NCBI GenBank assembly: GCA_022749755.1
Contig: CM040452.1
Location: 23,388,773 to 23,452,772 of the forward strand
DNA length: 64,000 nt
Reading direction: 5' to 3'
DNA from: Azadirachta indica
Taxonomy: Eukaryota > Streptophyta > Magnoliopsida > Sapindales > Meliaceae
Shown: in pieces, positions 23,523-37,100 of the stretch
How positions within the stretch are numbered: position 1 is the stretch's first letter
Layout of the letters: each line of letters begins with the position of its first letter
Notes under the pieces: generated by a model
The model's database searches: none
What the model was told of the DNA's origin: nothing
Seen by the model: the letters and a program-made list of their open reading frames with translations, nothing else
Program-made: the position numbers and the translations under genes

Positions 23523-24975
23523 TCTTTACATACCAGTACCACCACTTCAAATAAAGAAATCGATTTGCCCAATATATAAGAAATTAAGGAAAATATTTTC
23601 TTCTAGAAAATAATTTGGTCATGCAAAATGCTCAAGTTTATTTGATTAGATTCCATTAACATTTGATATGTACAGTCTTTGCTTTTTTTTTTTTTTTTTT
23701 TTGGGTTTTTGGGTGAATTTACTGTTAAGCAAGTCTAGCAGGTATTGATTAATGCAAAAATAAATTTTGATTTTACACACAAAATGAAATCGGTTAAAAG
23801 GGGAGTACAGATGTAACGCAGTGCTCTCTGGAAAGCAAGAACCACCGAAAAGACAGGGTCGTAATTGTAAAAAAGTTAAATACCGCAAATTGTAAGATAA
23901 CTAAGAAGCAGGAGAAAAAAAAAAAAAGTGTAAAAGCGAAAATTGTGCAAAAAGTGCTTTTTCCTCTGCTATTTTTTTGGTAAACTTTTACTTGCTCTCC
24001 AGTACTTTTTTTCCCCCCTTTTTCTGTTATATCGGGACTAGACAGACAGAGAGTGGAGAAAGCATCTTGGCTCTGGCCATCCACAGAATCCATCACTTTA
24101 AACAGCGTATATAGACATTGAGTTTCATGATACTATGAGCACAATCTTCCATTACACTAGAGAAAAGACCAAAAAAAAAAAAAAAAGAATGAGAGGAGAA
24201 CATGAAGGCAATTTTCCCCACAGAATTTTGCGGTATAATTCTTGCGGAGTGTCGCCGCATCAACTGCACTAATATTCTAATTAGACTCCTTTCCGGATCG
24301 AGAGTACAAAGCTCGTAGTGTTGTACATTGTATGGAGGTAGGTGTCTTTAGCACTTTGATGAGTGCATTTAGGATTGCTGTTTCACTCTCGAGCAACGCA
24401 ATTGCTCTTGGACTAAAATATGGTTAAGCCCATTTCACATTTGAAAGGGCCAATTTGCATTTTGCCGGCGCCCCAACAACCTCTTGCTGGGACTCGCATT
24501 CACAGCGGGCCGACAATCGTGGTACAAGTACCACCATTATTTCCAAATATTATCACGCGACATGGCATGATAAAATGGCAACAATTTTTAAAATTATTTA
24601 TCATATTCTTTTATTATCTATACGATGAATGTCGTATTATTTAAAATAAAAATTTAAAAATATAACGTTCTTGATATGACTATTATATTATAGTACATCT
24701 ATAAAACTTCAAATGATCAATAGCAATTGGTCATGCACGTTAGCTTGGCCTAAATTTGATGAAACGGGTTAGGAATCTGAACTCCAAACCTATATTCACC
24801 GAAAAAGAAAAAAGAAAATTTCTAGACCTACTACGATAATTTAATTTACACATTAGCTTCATAATTAATTTATTCATTAAAAAAAAAAAACTAACAAAAA
24901 AAGTGAGGAGAATAGATGCTGTATTTGGTAGAGCATATATACATCTATATGGATAGCTGGCAAAAATTTGGTAGA

Positions 24976-24999
24976 GCTAGCTAGCTAGCTAGCTAGCTA
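24976..24999. repeat. (AGCT)n palindromic microsatellite
   Basis: Tandem AGCT units. Each unit is self-complementary, so the tract can fold into hairpins. Confidence 0.9.
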
Positions 25000-25902
25000 T
25001 GTTTCTTCTTGAGGAATATGTGCACCTGGTGGGGTTCATTTCATTTGTTTAGTTGTTGACAAACGATTATCGAATCACCCACAAAAGAATAATATGTTCA
25101 TCTATATAAATAACTTATTAATTGTGATTGAATAAGTTTGAACTAATTAATTAAACTTTTTTACGTACCTAATCTAACCTTGAGAAAATCAACAATAATC
25201 AATGCCATAATTAATGTGATTTCCTAAATGCCAAGTAGTTGTACAGAATAGAACTAATAAGTAAGAATAAATAATATATATATATATATAATTATTTTCC
25301 CGACTTCCATGAAGTTAATTTGTATTAATTTGTTTATTTTTGGGTCTAGGTCAAAGTCTTCGAATGAAAGAAACTAAGTCAAGTTAATACTTTTTCACAG
25401 GAATTAACTTGGACCAACCCGTAGTCTTCCAAATTGTTGAGACTCAGTGCTTCACATTAATTCTAATTTGTATGAGTTGATTTTTTTTGTTTTTCTACAT
25501 TTATATAAACATATAGAAAAAAATTACAGTTGAAGATTACTATCAGCTAAGTAATTATATATTAGATATACCAGAAGTCTTTGAAATCGATGACATGCGT
25601 TTTTAAAAATGTGTGTGCATGGTGTATGCAGTGCAATGAAATACAATAGGGTTTACAAATTAACAAGAACTTTAGCCGAAGCTTTTAGTTTAGTTTAGAA
25701 GTTTAGAACAGTTAAAACAAGAAAAGAAAAGCCAGAATTGAAAAGTCAGCAGTGCTTTGCTATAGCTAGGTTGGTAGGGCAAGTTGGGAAATGTTTTGAA
25801 ATATATTGATGATCGAATGCGACAATTAGTTGTTAAATGAGAGGGGGAGGAAGATTATAATATCAATGCAAGTTCCATGTATATCTATGTGTGTGTATAT
25901 AT

Positions 25903-25930
25903 ATCTATATATATATATATATATATATAT
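25903..25930. repeat. (AT)n microsatellite
   Basis: A run of AT units preceded by imperfect TATC/TGTG repeats. Confidence 0.85.
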
Positions 25931-27863
25931 GAGTATGACTGGGTCCAAAGTCGTAATGAATGTATTTTCTTGTCCTTGATTGATGAATGAATTCATCCTG
26001 CAATCACTTCCATGTTTGATTGTGATCACTTGACTCTCTTAATTTATATTTAATTAATTTCCATGCTTTTCATTTTTTTTCCTTTTCTTGGCCCAAAAAA
26101 GAAAAAAGAAATTCAATACAACATTAAACAAATTAATCACCAACAATCAGACGGTTATCTATCATTTTCTTTTCTTGGGCCAGATCGATGTACAAGTTTT
26201 TAAAAGAGTCAGAGGTCAAACTAATGTATCAAGTGGTTAGGATCGATCAATTAATTCTGTCCGTCTTTGGTAATGGTATAGCCATACATAGTACCTTACT
26301 ACATCACAATCGATCATTAATTAATTATTAATTTATACGTAACACTTATATGTACATGCATGCTAATTGTGACCAAGTTTAGCTGCTTTATTTGACATGA
26401 TTACTTATTTCTGTCTTCGTAGTACCTTACCCATAGAAAAAGTACTCGAAATTGTGCTACATATTTATTACTAGGACTGGTACAGTTTGATCGATGTTTT
26501 CTTTCAGTTGCACCAACATATTCATTTGTATACGTTGTTGGATTTTTAACAATTTCAATTATAAATGTTAAATGATAAAAATATTAAATAATAAAACAAT
26601 TATGATTGTCTAACTACCGCTTCATGTACACCACAATCTTTAATCTTTTGGCTGTTTGCACGAGAACCATTCATGTCTAAGCTTTGTTAGGATTAATTAC
26701 CTACGGTACAACTACATATTTTATTTTATTATAACTTCTAATTTTTAGTTTTATGAATATGTATTTATACATATATATATATATGTATAATTTAGAAAAG
26801 TTAGAGAATAATAACAAAAGAATTAAAAATGTAACAAGAAAATTTTAGAAAATTATACAAAAACAATTAGTGTCTTATCACGACCTAACCAGTATTCTTA
26901 TAACGCAAATGATAGTTTTTAAAATAAAAAATTAAATTTTGTTTTTTTGAATTTAAAAAAAATTATGTGTTTTCAATTAAAATTGTAACATATTAAAAAG
27001 ATATGTATAAATTTGATAAGATATTTTATAAAAAAGTTGTGTGAGACAAAGTTGCAAAATCGTGAAAATATTATTTTATTTTTATTTGCCATTTTAATAA
27101 AATTATGTCTTTATCAAACAAAACCTCATTACTTTTATTTTTTAAAAGCAAAATATAGCGTTTAAAATATGATGTATCCAAGTAATCCAAGGCAAAGCCT
27201 CCTATTGTATTACTAATTAAAGACACTAACTATCCCCAACAGAGTTTTGATAAATTTAAACATAACATCTACAAATTTTCTTATGACGCATGAAGGGCAA
27301 GGCTAACAGATCAGTCATCAACCCATCATTAATCAGAGTTCAAGTACTTAAAAACTTCGTATCGAGAGTTGAGATAAACTTTAATTAATCCTTATATTTT
27401 TGAAACAGCTCATTTATCCCAAATAACTATGGCATTCAAATAGAACACCTATTCAGAAAACTGAGGTTTTCGAATTTCACATTGTGCCAATTAATCAAAT
27501 CACTATATAATTATATTCGTTATAGTTAATTTGTTTGCTACAATTAATTCACTGTATTTTCTTTATTTTATTAGGATGATAATTTGACAAGTAAATAAAT
27601 GCATGTATTATACCATTAATAAGTTAGAATACTGTTCAAAGGTCTTGGTTAACATCAACTCAAGAAAGAAGTTCTCAAAAAGGCAATCAAAATTCAGATT
27701 CTGGTCAAACTTGTGGAAAATAATATTTAGTATCGGAAAAATAAATGAAATGATGATATATTAGTCAACTATTAAAAACATCTGAAATTTTAATTTGATT
27801 GCCCAAATGTAAATTCTACATGTATTTGTAGTAAAAACAATATAAAATCTATAAAATATATAA

Positions 27864-27864
27864 C

Positions 27865-27904
<40 letters not shown>
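27864..27904. repeat. (AAT)n microsatellite
   Basis: About thirteen AAT units inside AT-rich DNA. Confidence 0.95.
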
Positions 27905-27905
<1 letters not shown>

Positions 27906-28214
27906 AAAACCTAAAAAATATATTGTTAATTACTATATTATTTCTCATTCAAAGATATTAATTTATACAAGAATTTGTATTTTCTATATATTATTATTAT
28001 TGATGAAATAAATATATGGTTGTTATTTTTTGAAGTTAAAGGGAAAAAGTTAATGCAAATTCACCGTATTTGAAAGGGAAAAACCCTCTTTATTTTTAAT
28101 AATTTCCATTGGAACGCAATGGTGTATATTTGACTCGCATATTCTTTATTTGAGAAAGTCATGCGTTTGCTTAGATTTAGTCTAATTTCTCAGGTCGTAC
28201 ATAGAAATTGCTAA

Positions 28215-28290
28215 TCTCCCTTCTCCTTCTCCTTCTCCTTCCCCCACACTTCCTTTACTTTACCCCTCATCACATATAAATTATAGCCTC
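28215..28290 (+). promoter_or_regulatory. Putative core promoter of the DUF868 gene
   Basis: A CT-rich (CTTCTC)n stretch at about 28217-28242 is followed by a TATA-like CATATAAATTATA at about 28272-28284, some 75 bases upstream of the start codon. Pyrimidine patches of this kind are common in plant core promoters. The transcription start was not determined. Confidence 0.45.
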
Positions 28291-28353
28291 CGAAAAAACC
28301 CTTCCGAAAAAAAAAAAAAAAAATAGCTTCTCTCAATAATCATCTTCTCAAAC

Positions 28354-29511
28354 ATGTCCCAACACCATGGCAGCTCTTCTTTTGCAGCTTGTTTCTTTCC
28401 CACCACCAACGCCGACAACAACCCCGCTGCGCCACCTCCACCTCCTCCGCCGCCCCCGTCTTCAATTTCTGGAAAACCTAATCTCACCACTTGCCTTTAT
28501 AATACCCATCTGGGATTATTCTCCCTCACCTGGTCTCGTACTTTTCTTGGTCATTCTCTTCATCTTGATCTTCACCCTCTCGATTATGCTTCCTCCCCTC
28601 TCTCTTTCTGTAACAGCAGCAACTCGTTTTCTCAGTCTGCGCTGTCCTTTCATCTCCACATCAAGCCGTTTATTTTCTGGAAGAAACATGGATCCAAGAA
28701 GTTGAGTTCCAGCACAGAGACAGTATCTAAGATACAGGTGTTTTGGGATTTCTCCAGAGCTAAGTTCGGATCCGGACCCGAACCTCAATCCGGGTTTTAC
28801 ATCGCCGTTGTCGTCGACGGAGAAATGTCTCTACTTGTCGGTGATTGCGTTAAGGAAGCTTATGGGAAAACCAAAGCTCAGAAGCCGGAAAGAAGCCAAG
28901 CTCTTCTCCTGAGGAGAGAACATGTTCTCGGCAACAAAGTTTACGCAACAAGAGCCAAATTCGGAGGAAAAACCAGAGAGATTTCGATAGAATGCAGTTT
29001 AAGCAACGACGCTAGGCTGTATTTCAGCGTTGATAACGTAAGGGTTTTGCAGATAAAGAGATTAAAATGGAAATTCAGAGGAAACGAGAGGATTGAAATC
29101 GATGGAGTTCCTGTGCAGATCTCATGGGACGTTTACAACTGGTTGTTCGAGGATTTGAACAATGGGCATGCTGTTTTCATGTTCAGGTTCGAAAATCCGG
29201 ACAACGAAGAAGAAGAACAACAAGACAGAGAAGAAGTCGTCAATGGCGGCGGACATTTGAATGAGAAAGACGGCGGTTTGGTTCCGTGGCAACAAAACTC
29301 CTGCAGTTTTGGTATGAACGGAATAGAGTGGAGGAAGATGAGAAAAAGCTTGATGAGAACTGCGAGGAGTTCATCGTCATCATCGATTTCAATGTCTTCT
29401 TCTTCTTCAGGTTGCAGTTCTTCTGTTATGGAATGGGCTAGCATGGAAGAAAGTGAATTAAGCCCCGGTCCGAATGGGTTTTCTCTGCTGGTTTATGTCT
29501 GGAAAAAATGA
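28354..29511 (+). CDS. DUF868 family protein
   Basis: A single-exon frame of 385 residues matching the plant-specific DUF868 family, whose biochemical role is not established. The first 50 residues carry a Ser/His-rich start and a proline run of about nine residues (about 29-37), followed by NLTTCLYNTHLGLFSLTWSR, a family landmark. The conserved core (about residues 45-290) includes VQISWDVYNWLFE and the VFMFRFE motif. A low-complexity linker with poly-Glu and poly-Ser runs follows (about 280-355), and the protein ends in GFSLLVYVWKK, also conserved. There is no signal peptide or membrane span. The start was chosen as the first ATG in the frame, and the length fits the family. No sign of damage. 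Glutamate and serine runs may vary in length between alleles. Confidence 0.93.
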   Translation: MSQHHGSSSFAACFFPTTNADNNPAAPPPPPPPPPSSISGKPNLTTCLYNTHLGLFSLTWSRTFLGHSLHLDLHPLDYASSPLSFCNSSNSFSQSALSFHLHIKPFIFWKKHGSKKLSSSTETVSKIQVFWDFSRAKFGSGPEPQSGFYIAVVVDGEMSLLVGDCVKEAYGKTKAQKPERSQALLLRREHVLGNKVYATRAKFGGKTREISIECSLSNDARLYFSVDNVRVLQIKRLKWKFRGNERIEIDGVPVQISWDVYNWLFEDLNNGHAVFMFRFENPDNEEEEQQDREEVVNGGGHLNEKDGGLVPWQQNSCSFGMNGIEWRKMRKSLMRTARSSSSSSISMSSSSSGCSSSVMEWASMEESELSPGPNGFSLLVYVWKK

Positions 29512-29597
29512 AGAAGATTCTTGGTTTTGGTATTGTTAGAAATTAGTTTTCCACTAACCCATTTGTTCTTGAACATATTACATAGAATAAATATGAA

Positions 29598-29697
29598 NNN
29601 NNNNNNNNNNNNNNNNNNNNNNNNNNNNNNNNNNNNNNNNNNNNNNNNNNNNNNNNNNNNNNNNNNNNNNNNNNNNNNNNNNNNNNNNNNNNNNNNN
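29598..29697. other. Assembly gap (100 N)
   Basis: Exactly 100 N, the conventional size for a gap of unknown length. The two sides may not be adjacent in the genome at this distance. Confidence 0.99.
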
Positions 29698-30460
29698 TTT
29701 TTTTAAAAGTAAATGAAAATATAAACAATAAATATATGTTGTATATATTAAAAATAAAAATAATCAAAACTTTTTTATTTTTAATTAAAATTAAATTATA
29801 TTGATTAATAAGAATATAAAATGTATTTAATTACTAATTCTATTAACAAATAATACTAATTTTTTTTCTTTTCTTTATTACTTTTTTATTTATATTTTCA
29901 TAATTTTTTTCAAGAAAATATAATAAATTTAATATAATCTTTTAAATAAAAATATTAATATAAGAATAAAATGTTAAAATACGTTTCAAATTTTTTTTAA
30001 CAACTAAATATCAAATTTATTATAGAAAAAAGATTATAAATATTTTAATATGAGTTTAATTTAACTTATTATTTAAATTTTTTAACAATATTTTCTTTTC
30101 TAAATTTTTTATTAAAATAATAAATTAAAAATATATTTAGTCTTGAGTATATTATTAAAAAAATTAAATATGAAAGTAAATTATTATAGTTAAAAAAATA
30201 ATTATAAAAAATATTAAAATAGAGATTAAAGTATAATAATTAAATAAAATTTATATTATATTATTATTATATAAAAGATTAAGAATATAAATGATAATAA
30301 ATTAAATTATTAATTAAAGAAGATATTTATTTATTTATCTAAATATTAGTGACATATGTCTTTTTCAAACATTAAGAACGTCTACCTTTCAATATAAATA
30401 TGAGGGGTATATATCATTATCTCTTTAATAAAATGTATATAATTTTAATATTTTGCTTTT
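29698..30460. other. Extremely AT-rich stretch
   Basis: Immediately right of the gap the sequence is almost wholly A and T for about 650 bases, with very few G or C. No gene or named repeat is recognisable. Such sequence is hard to assemble and probably caused the gap. Confidence 0.8.
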
Positions 30461-30560
30461 GTTCACAGTGCAGCGTAGACCCTTCCGAACCCTTTTATCT
30501 TAGAAGTGCCCTCAAAAATTTGCTCGTGATTTGCACCAAAAACTAAACAATTCAAAACGC

Positions 30561-30631
30561 TGAGTTTGCGGGAAGTCGAACCCGGTCTATTGCTTGGAAG
30601 GCAATTATCCTAACCGTTGGACTACAAACGC
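30561..30631 (-). tRNA. tRNA-Gly (anticodon TCC), divergent, possibly a pseudogene
   Basis: The minus strand reads GCGTTTGTAGTCCAACGG, then a D arm, a TTCC-containing anticodon loop giving TCC, and GGGTTCGACT in the T arm. It matches plant tRNA-Gly(TCC) well through the anticodon arm. Oddities are one mismatch in the acceptor stem (C2 with T), a weakened T stem and a one-base-shorter variable loop, so it may be inactive. It lies about 500 bases upstream of the intact ABCG gene, and a deleted relative lies upstream of the second ABCG copy. Confidence 0.75.
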
Positions 30632-31133
30632 ATTGTCAAATAATTTTATGTCTATTATTACTAAACTATTTCGACTTACGAAGAAACCCACCTCCGTCAG
30701 TTCATTAACTCTCTACATCTCGAGTCTGGTTAAATGAACTTTATAATAATCAAAAAAGAAACCTAAAATAAAAATTGGATAAGCATTAACGGTTGAAGAC
30801 TCTATTGAAACTTTCAACTTAAGGCAACAACGAAAAGCTGTATGAGTATGAACTGGAAAAGGTGGACTAAAATATTATTAAAAATAAACTTTCTTTTATA
30901 TTAATTCTGACAATTCAACTATATATGAAAAGTAATTTGGAATTAAAAATATTTTGTGTCCTTCCCCGTCAATTTTTGAAGTTGAAATCAGCGTCATTTA
31001 AGACTACGTTACTGCAGTTGCTACACACACAGATAAATATATAAATATGTATGTATGTATGCAAGTTTGCAAGACTTTTTTATTTTTAATTTTAATGCTT
31101 TAAAGCTTTTCAAGAAAAGGCTGCTAAGAGGAA

Positions 31134-34100
31134 ATGGAGCTTACGACTCTAGGAGGAAATCTTGACTCACCTTATCGAAAGCAAGCTTCAAGCCTGAGTG
31201 CTGATTCGATAGTAGAGGAGGGTGAAGAACTTCAGCTGCAGTGGTCTGCAATTGAAAGGTTACCAACTTTTAAAAGGCTTAGAACTTCGTTGTTTGATGT
31301 GGACAATGAAAACGGTGGAGGGAAGGGTGGAAATGAGTCGGAAGGGACGAAGGTGACTGATGTTACCAAGCTTGGAAGTGTTGAAAGACGGCTGTTCATT
31401 GAGAAGCTGATCAAGCATATTGAGAATGATAACCTCAGGTTGCTGCAGAAACTAAGGGAGAGGATAGACAGGTATGTTTCTTAGTTATAACATCGGTTCA
31501 GCTTGAATATGTATACAAATATATTGTCGTATAGTTGTGTTGAATTAAGAGATGGGAGTTTTTGTTGTAGAGTGAATGTAAAGTTACCTACCGTGGAAGT
31601 GAGGTACAAGAATTTGTTTGTTGAAGCAGAGTGCGAGATTGTAGAAGGGAAGCCTCTTCCTACACTATGGAATGCCCTTGTGAGCTCGTTTTCTGTAAGT
31701 AATCATAGGCTTATACATTACCCTGATGATAATTTCTCCTCAAAACTGCATTCATAATCTTAAAAGAAAGATCAAAAATGAACTGTGCAAACATTTCCAT
31801 GTGTACTAACATGTAGCTGCAGGTTTTGAAAAAGTTGATACCAAACAAGTCTCAAGCAGCCAAGATAACCATTTTGAAAGATGTCAGTGGTATCATCAAG
31901 CCATCCAGGTAATCTAAATCTTAATTGTATCTTTACTGTTGTAGAACCATGCCAGGAAAGAGCAAATAATTTCGATAAACTGGATACTCATTGAAGAATT
32001 TGGATTTGGATGCAGGCTTACCCTTCTTCTTGGTCCTCCAGGATGCGGGAAAACCACCTTCTTATTGGCCCTTGCGGGCAAACTTGATCACTCTCTCAAG
32101 GTTTACACTTTGATAACATAAAATTTGATGAGCGTTAAGATAAGGAAGCAAATTTAAACCTCTTCATTTTTGTTTTTTACAGTTGTCAGGGGAAATCTCT
32201 TACAATGGATACAGGCTGGATGAGTTCATTCCTCAAAAGACTTCTGCCTACATAAGCCAATATGACCTGCACATACCAGAGATGACAGTCAGGGAAACCA
32301 TTGATTTTTCAGCTCACTGCCAGGGTGTTGGAAGCAGAGCAGGTGAGGCATTTTGATTACCTATCGGTATAGTTATGCTGGATAAATTCTAACCGGTGAT
32401 GTTCAATTTCAATTTCTGCCTGTAAAGATATAATGATGGAAGTTAGCAGAAAAGAAAAAGAAGCAGAAATCGTTCCTGATCCAGATGTTGACACCTACAT
32501 GAAGGTACGAATGCTGATGTTCAAATTTTTGTCTTACTGTTTTGTACGAACAGGACGATGAAGAAGAGGTTCACATAATTCTTACAGGCAACTGCAGTAG
32601 AAGGACAGAAAAGAAATCTCCAGACAGACTATGTTTTAAAGGTAAATACTATTCTTCGACCAGAGCAGGATAGTTAAGTGGAGATAGAGTATTGTAAACA
32701 ACATTTTTTCTATCTAACTTGATATGGAAGTTACAATATTATGACCTATTAGATTCTCGGACTGGATATCTGCGCGGACATAATGGTTGGCAGTGCTTTG
32801 AGAAGAGGTATTTCGGGTGGCCAGAAGAAAAGACTAACCACAGGTAGTAAAGAAAAGATAGTGCCTTGTTGTATAATACTGTTTCCCTTGCAAATTCTGC
32901 CATTCTTACTGCTAAGAACGTTAACACACCTCTCAGAGAGCTTTCTATTTTCATAACCCTCTGGCAATTAAAATGTCATTGATTACAAATGGCAGGAGAG
33001 ATGATTGTTGGACCGCAGAAAGCCTTCTTTATGGATGAGATATCAACTGGTTTAGACAGTTCTACAACCTTTCAGATAGTTACCTGTCTTCAGCAATTGG
33101 TGCACATCACAGATACAACCGCAATGGTTTCACTTCTTCAGCCTGCACCAGAAACTTTCAATCTATTTGATGATGTAATATTAATGGCGGAAGGGAAGAT
33201 TGTGTACCATGGTCCTTGCAGTCATGCACTTCATTATTTTGCAGATTGTGGTTTCAAGTGCCCAGAAAGGAAGGGCGTTGCAGACTTCCTGCAGGAGGTG
33301 CAAAAACAATAATTTCTCTCTCTCTTCTATGATGTCATACTGATCGCCTCACAAATTTTAGTTTAAATTATTTATAGGTAATCTCCAAGAAGGATCAAGG
33401 ACAATACTGGAACCGCCCTGATATTCCTTACAGTTATATTTCAGTTGATCGTTTCTCTCAAATGTTCAAAGAAAGTTATCTGGGAAAGAAGTTGGATGAG
33501 GAGCTATCGAAACCATTTGACAAATCACAGGCTCATAATAATGCCATATCATTTAGCACGTACACCTTAAGCAAGTGGGAATTATTCAGAGCTTGCATGT
33601 CTAGAGAATTGCTTCTGATGAAACGGAACTCATTTACCTACGTCTTCAAAACAACACAGGTTATTTGTCATTACTGCTTTGTGGTGCTTTTACAGTTTAA
33701 CACTCAAATGTTTCCAAATTAACGGTTCAAATCCTGTTCTCCCTCAGCTTGTCATCACTGCATTTATCACAATGACCGTATTTCTACGTACCCAGTTGGA
33801 GATCGACTTGAAGCATGCAAACTATTTGATGGGTTCTCTGTATTATGCAATTGTAAGACTTATGACTAATGGAGTAGCAGAGCTTACCTTGACTATTATT
33901 CGACTTCCAGTGGTTTACAGACAAAGATCATTTTATCTCTACCCAGCATGGGCTTATTCAGTCCCAGCTTCTATCCTGAAGATTCCAATTTCTCTGGGTG
34001 AATCTCTAATCTGGACAGCTATAACTTACTATGTTATTGGTTACACCCCTGAAGTAGAAAGGTAAGAATGATCATGCAAACATGCAAGATTTCAAAATCT

Positions 34101-37100
34101 ATACACTTAAATTCCATATGCTATTGAATCTATCCTATATATGGGGTTTAGGTTTCTCTGCCAGTTCCTTCTGCTATTTGCTCTGCATCTAGCCTCAACA
34201 TCAATGTGCCGCTTCTTTGCCTCAGTTTTCCAAACCATGGTTGTTGCAACAACCGTTGGTTCTTTGATTTTGGTGCTAATGTTCTTATTTGGAGGATTCA
34301 TTCTTCCGCGATGTAAGTCAATCTATAAATCATTTTACTCCAAGTATATGGGAGATAATTCAAGTACTTAACAGAGTTCTGTTGTTCACAGCCTCTTTAC
34401 CACCTTGGTTGAGATGGGGATTTTGGACTTCTCCCATGACATATGGGGAAATAGGTTTATCACTTAACGAATTCCTTGCTCCCCGCTGGCAAAAGGTGCA
34501 CCAAAATGAAACAATTTGCTGAAATTGTTCTAAGTGACATGACTTTATTGATAATTTCTATTCATTCTCCTTTTGTAGGGTTCTGAGGGAAATAAAACCA
34601 TAGGGAGGTATACTCTAACCAGTCATGGTTTGAACTTTGATGGCTACTACTACTGGATGTCATTAGGGGTGTTGATTGGGTTCTCAATATTTTTTGATGT
34701 TGGGTTTGTCTTGGCATTGAATTACCTAAAACGTAAGTTTAGCTAAGTATTTCAATTGATAGAACATTCATAAACTTGATAATTAAACTTAACGAAGTAC
34801 TACTTTACCTGAATGACTTGATAGCTCCAAAGCTGTCTCGAGCTATCATATCAAGGAAAAAGTTCTCTCGACTACAAGGAAAAGAAGACATTAAGAACGA
34901 TGCAGAACTGAATAATGAATCATCTCTTGCTGAATCTCCCCACGCTAAATCAGCAAATAAAAAAATCGGTGAGATAAGATTGGTTTAACAACACAGTCTA
35001 CATTGAAGGACCTTTTGCCATCAGCTAATGCATAGAAATGTGTTTTCTTTCAAACAGGGAGGTTGGTCCTGCCATTTGAGCCTCTAACGGTTGTATTTAA
35101 GGATGTGCAATATTTTGTTGACACTCCTCCGGTAATGAAGTGCGATGTCTTTATACTTAATGATCATGTATTTTTACATAAAGGAGGAATCTGATTACCC
35201 GTTAACATCATTCCTACTTCACAGGAAATGAGAAAGCATGGTTTCACTGAGAAGAAACTTCAACTACTTCACGATATTACAGGAGCATTTAGGCCTGGGA
35301 TTCTTACAGCGCTGATGGGGGTTAGCGGAGCTGGCAAAACAACTCTTATGGATGTTCTTTCTGGAAGGAAAACTGGTGGTATTATTGAAGGAGAAATAAG
35401 GATTGGAGGGTATCCTAAAGTCCAGAAGACATTTGCCAGAATATCAGGTTACTGTGAGCAGACTGATATACATTCTCCACAGATTACTGTGGAAGAATCA
35501 GTGATATACTCAGCTTGGTTGCGGTTGCCACCAGAGATTGATTTGGCCACAAAAACAGTATGTTGTTCTTTCCATAAGAAAATTAATTATTTTATCCTCT
35601 TTGATTTCAAGCTTCTGGAAATAGGACTTGAACCCAATATAATTTCACCAAGAAAAGGAAAGGAAAAATCAACTACAAGAAAGATGGAAGCAATATTAGT
35701 TGTAAAATGGTATTTTAAGAGAACTATACATATGCACTCACGACAGTATCTTCTATCTGCCATGCAGAGGTTTGTAGAAGAAGTCATTGAAACAATTGAA
35801 CTTGATGATATAAAAGATTCATTGGTTGGCGTACCTGGCCAAAGTGGCCTGTCTACTGAACAGCGAAAAAGGCTAACAATTGCGGTGGAGCTTGTTTCGA
35901 ATCCATCAGTAATATTTATGGATGAACCCACATCAGGTTTAGACGCTAGGGCAGCTGCCATTGTCATGCGTGCTGTTAAAAATGTAGTTTGCACAGGAAG
36001 GACAACAGTCTGCACCATCCACCAACCAAGCATTGATGTTTTTGAGGCTTTTGATGAGGTAGTAAAACTATATATTGCCTTCTAATTTTCAAAGTACTCT
36101 ATTCGTGCGGTGGTTTTACGTCACTGCCTTACTGTCTGAGTAGTTTGTGCTAGCAATAATGATATGAAATACAAATGGCTAACCAATGCTGACCCTCTAT
36201 TCATGCAGTTGATTCTAATGAAAACAGGAGGAAAAATTATTTACTCAGGGATGCTAGGTCGTCATTCAAGCAAACTTATCGAATACTTTGAGGTATGATC
36301 ATAACATACGCTATGAATAACCACAATTTTCCTCGATTATGACTAGCCAGCCAAATGGGACTCGGTATCCTAAAGTTGATATTTGAATTTTGTCTGATCA
36401 GTTGATCTCCACAGTGCGAGAATAATGTTTATCTGCATCAAGTATACACAGCATGTATAGTTTCCATAAGCTGCTGATTTTCACTATTTTCTCCATCAAA
36501 CAGGGTATTTCAGGTGTGCCAAAAATCAAAGCTAATTACAATCCAGCAACATGGATGTTAGAAGTCACTTCTGCATCAACAGAAGCAGAACTTGGATTAG
36601 ATTTTTCCGATATTTATAAGAAGTCACCTTTGTATCAGTGAGTAACAAGTACAAAACATGTTGACATTTAACAAATAGTTGCCTCATTGAAGCTATTTAC
36701 AGAAGGATTATTCTCTCTAAAGGCTTCACATGTATCTAGAAATCCAGTTAGAACTAGTCCTGATCTTCTGTTTTTCTATGGTTTTCAGGGAGACCACAGG
36801 ACTGGTGAAGGAGTTGAGTGAACCACAGCCAGGTTCCAAAGAATTGCAGTTTCCCACTCGTTTTCCACAAAGTAGTAGGGAGCAGTATCTGGCATGCCTA
36901 TGGAAACAACGGTTATCATACTGGAGGAGTCCTGAATACAACTTGGCTCGTTTTGTTTTTATGATTGTGGCAGCAGTGCTGTTTGCAGCAGTAATGTGGC
37001 AGAAAGGGAAAAAAATGTAAGTCTTTCTGTTCAAATGAATTTAAGAAAGCTCGTTTTTTCTAATAGATGTGAGACTAAGAAATATCATTCTTTCTGAAGA

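Larger units (their letters stand above)
20099..28200. other. Long intergenic region
   Basis: About 8 kb without a supportable gene. It contains the 3' flank of the ERF gene (polyadenylation probably within 20100-20330), several microsatellites listed separately, and poly-A/poly-T runs. A (TC)-rich stretch near 22380 with a TATA-like TTATAAACTC upstream looks promoter-like, but no recognisable coding sequence follows. No known microRNA sequence was spotted. Confidence 0.55.

Noticed and set aside
28281..28490. Minus-strand frame with a poly-Gly run
   Set aside because: Shadow of the poly-Pro stretch of the DUF868 gene.
35587..36033. Minus-strand frame opposite NBD2 of the ABCG gene
   Set aside because: Antisense shadow of the conserved Walker B and signature region. 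The same shadow recurs at 56485-56799 and 63325-63579.
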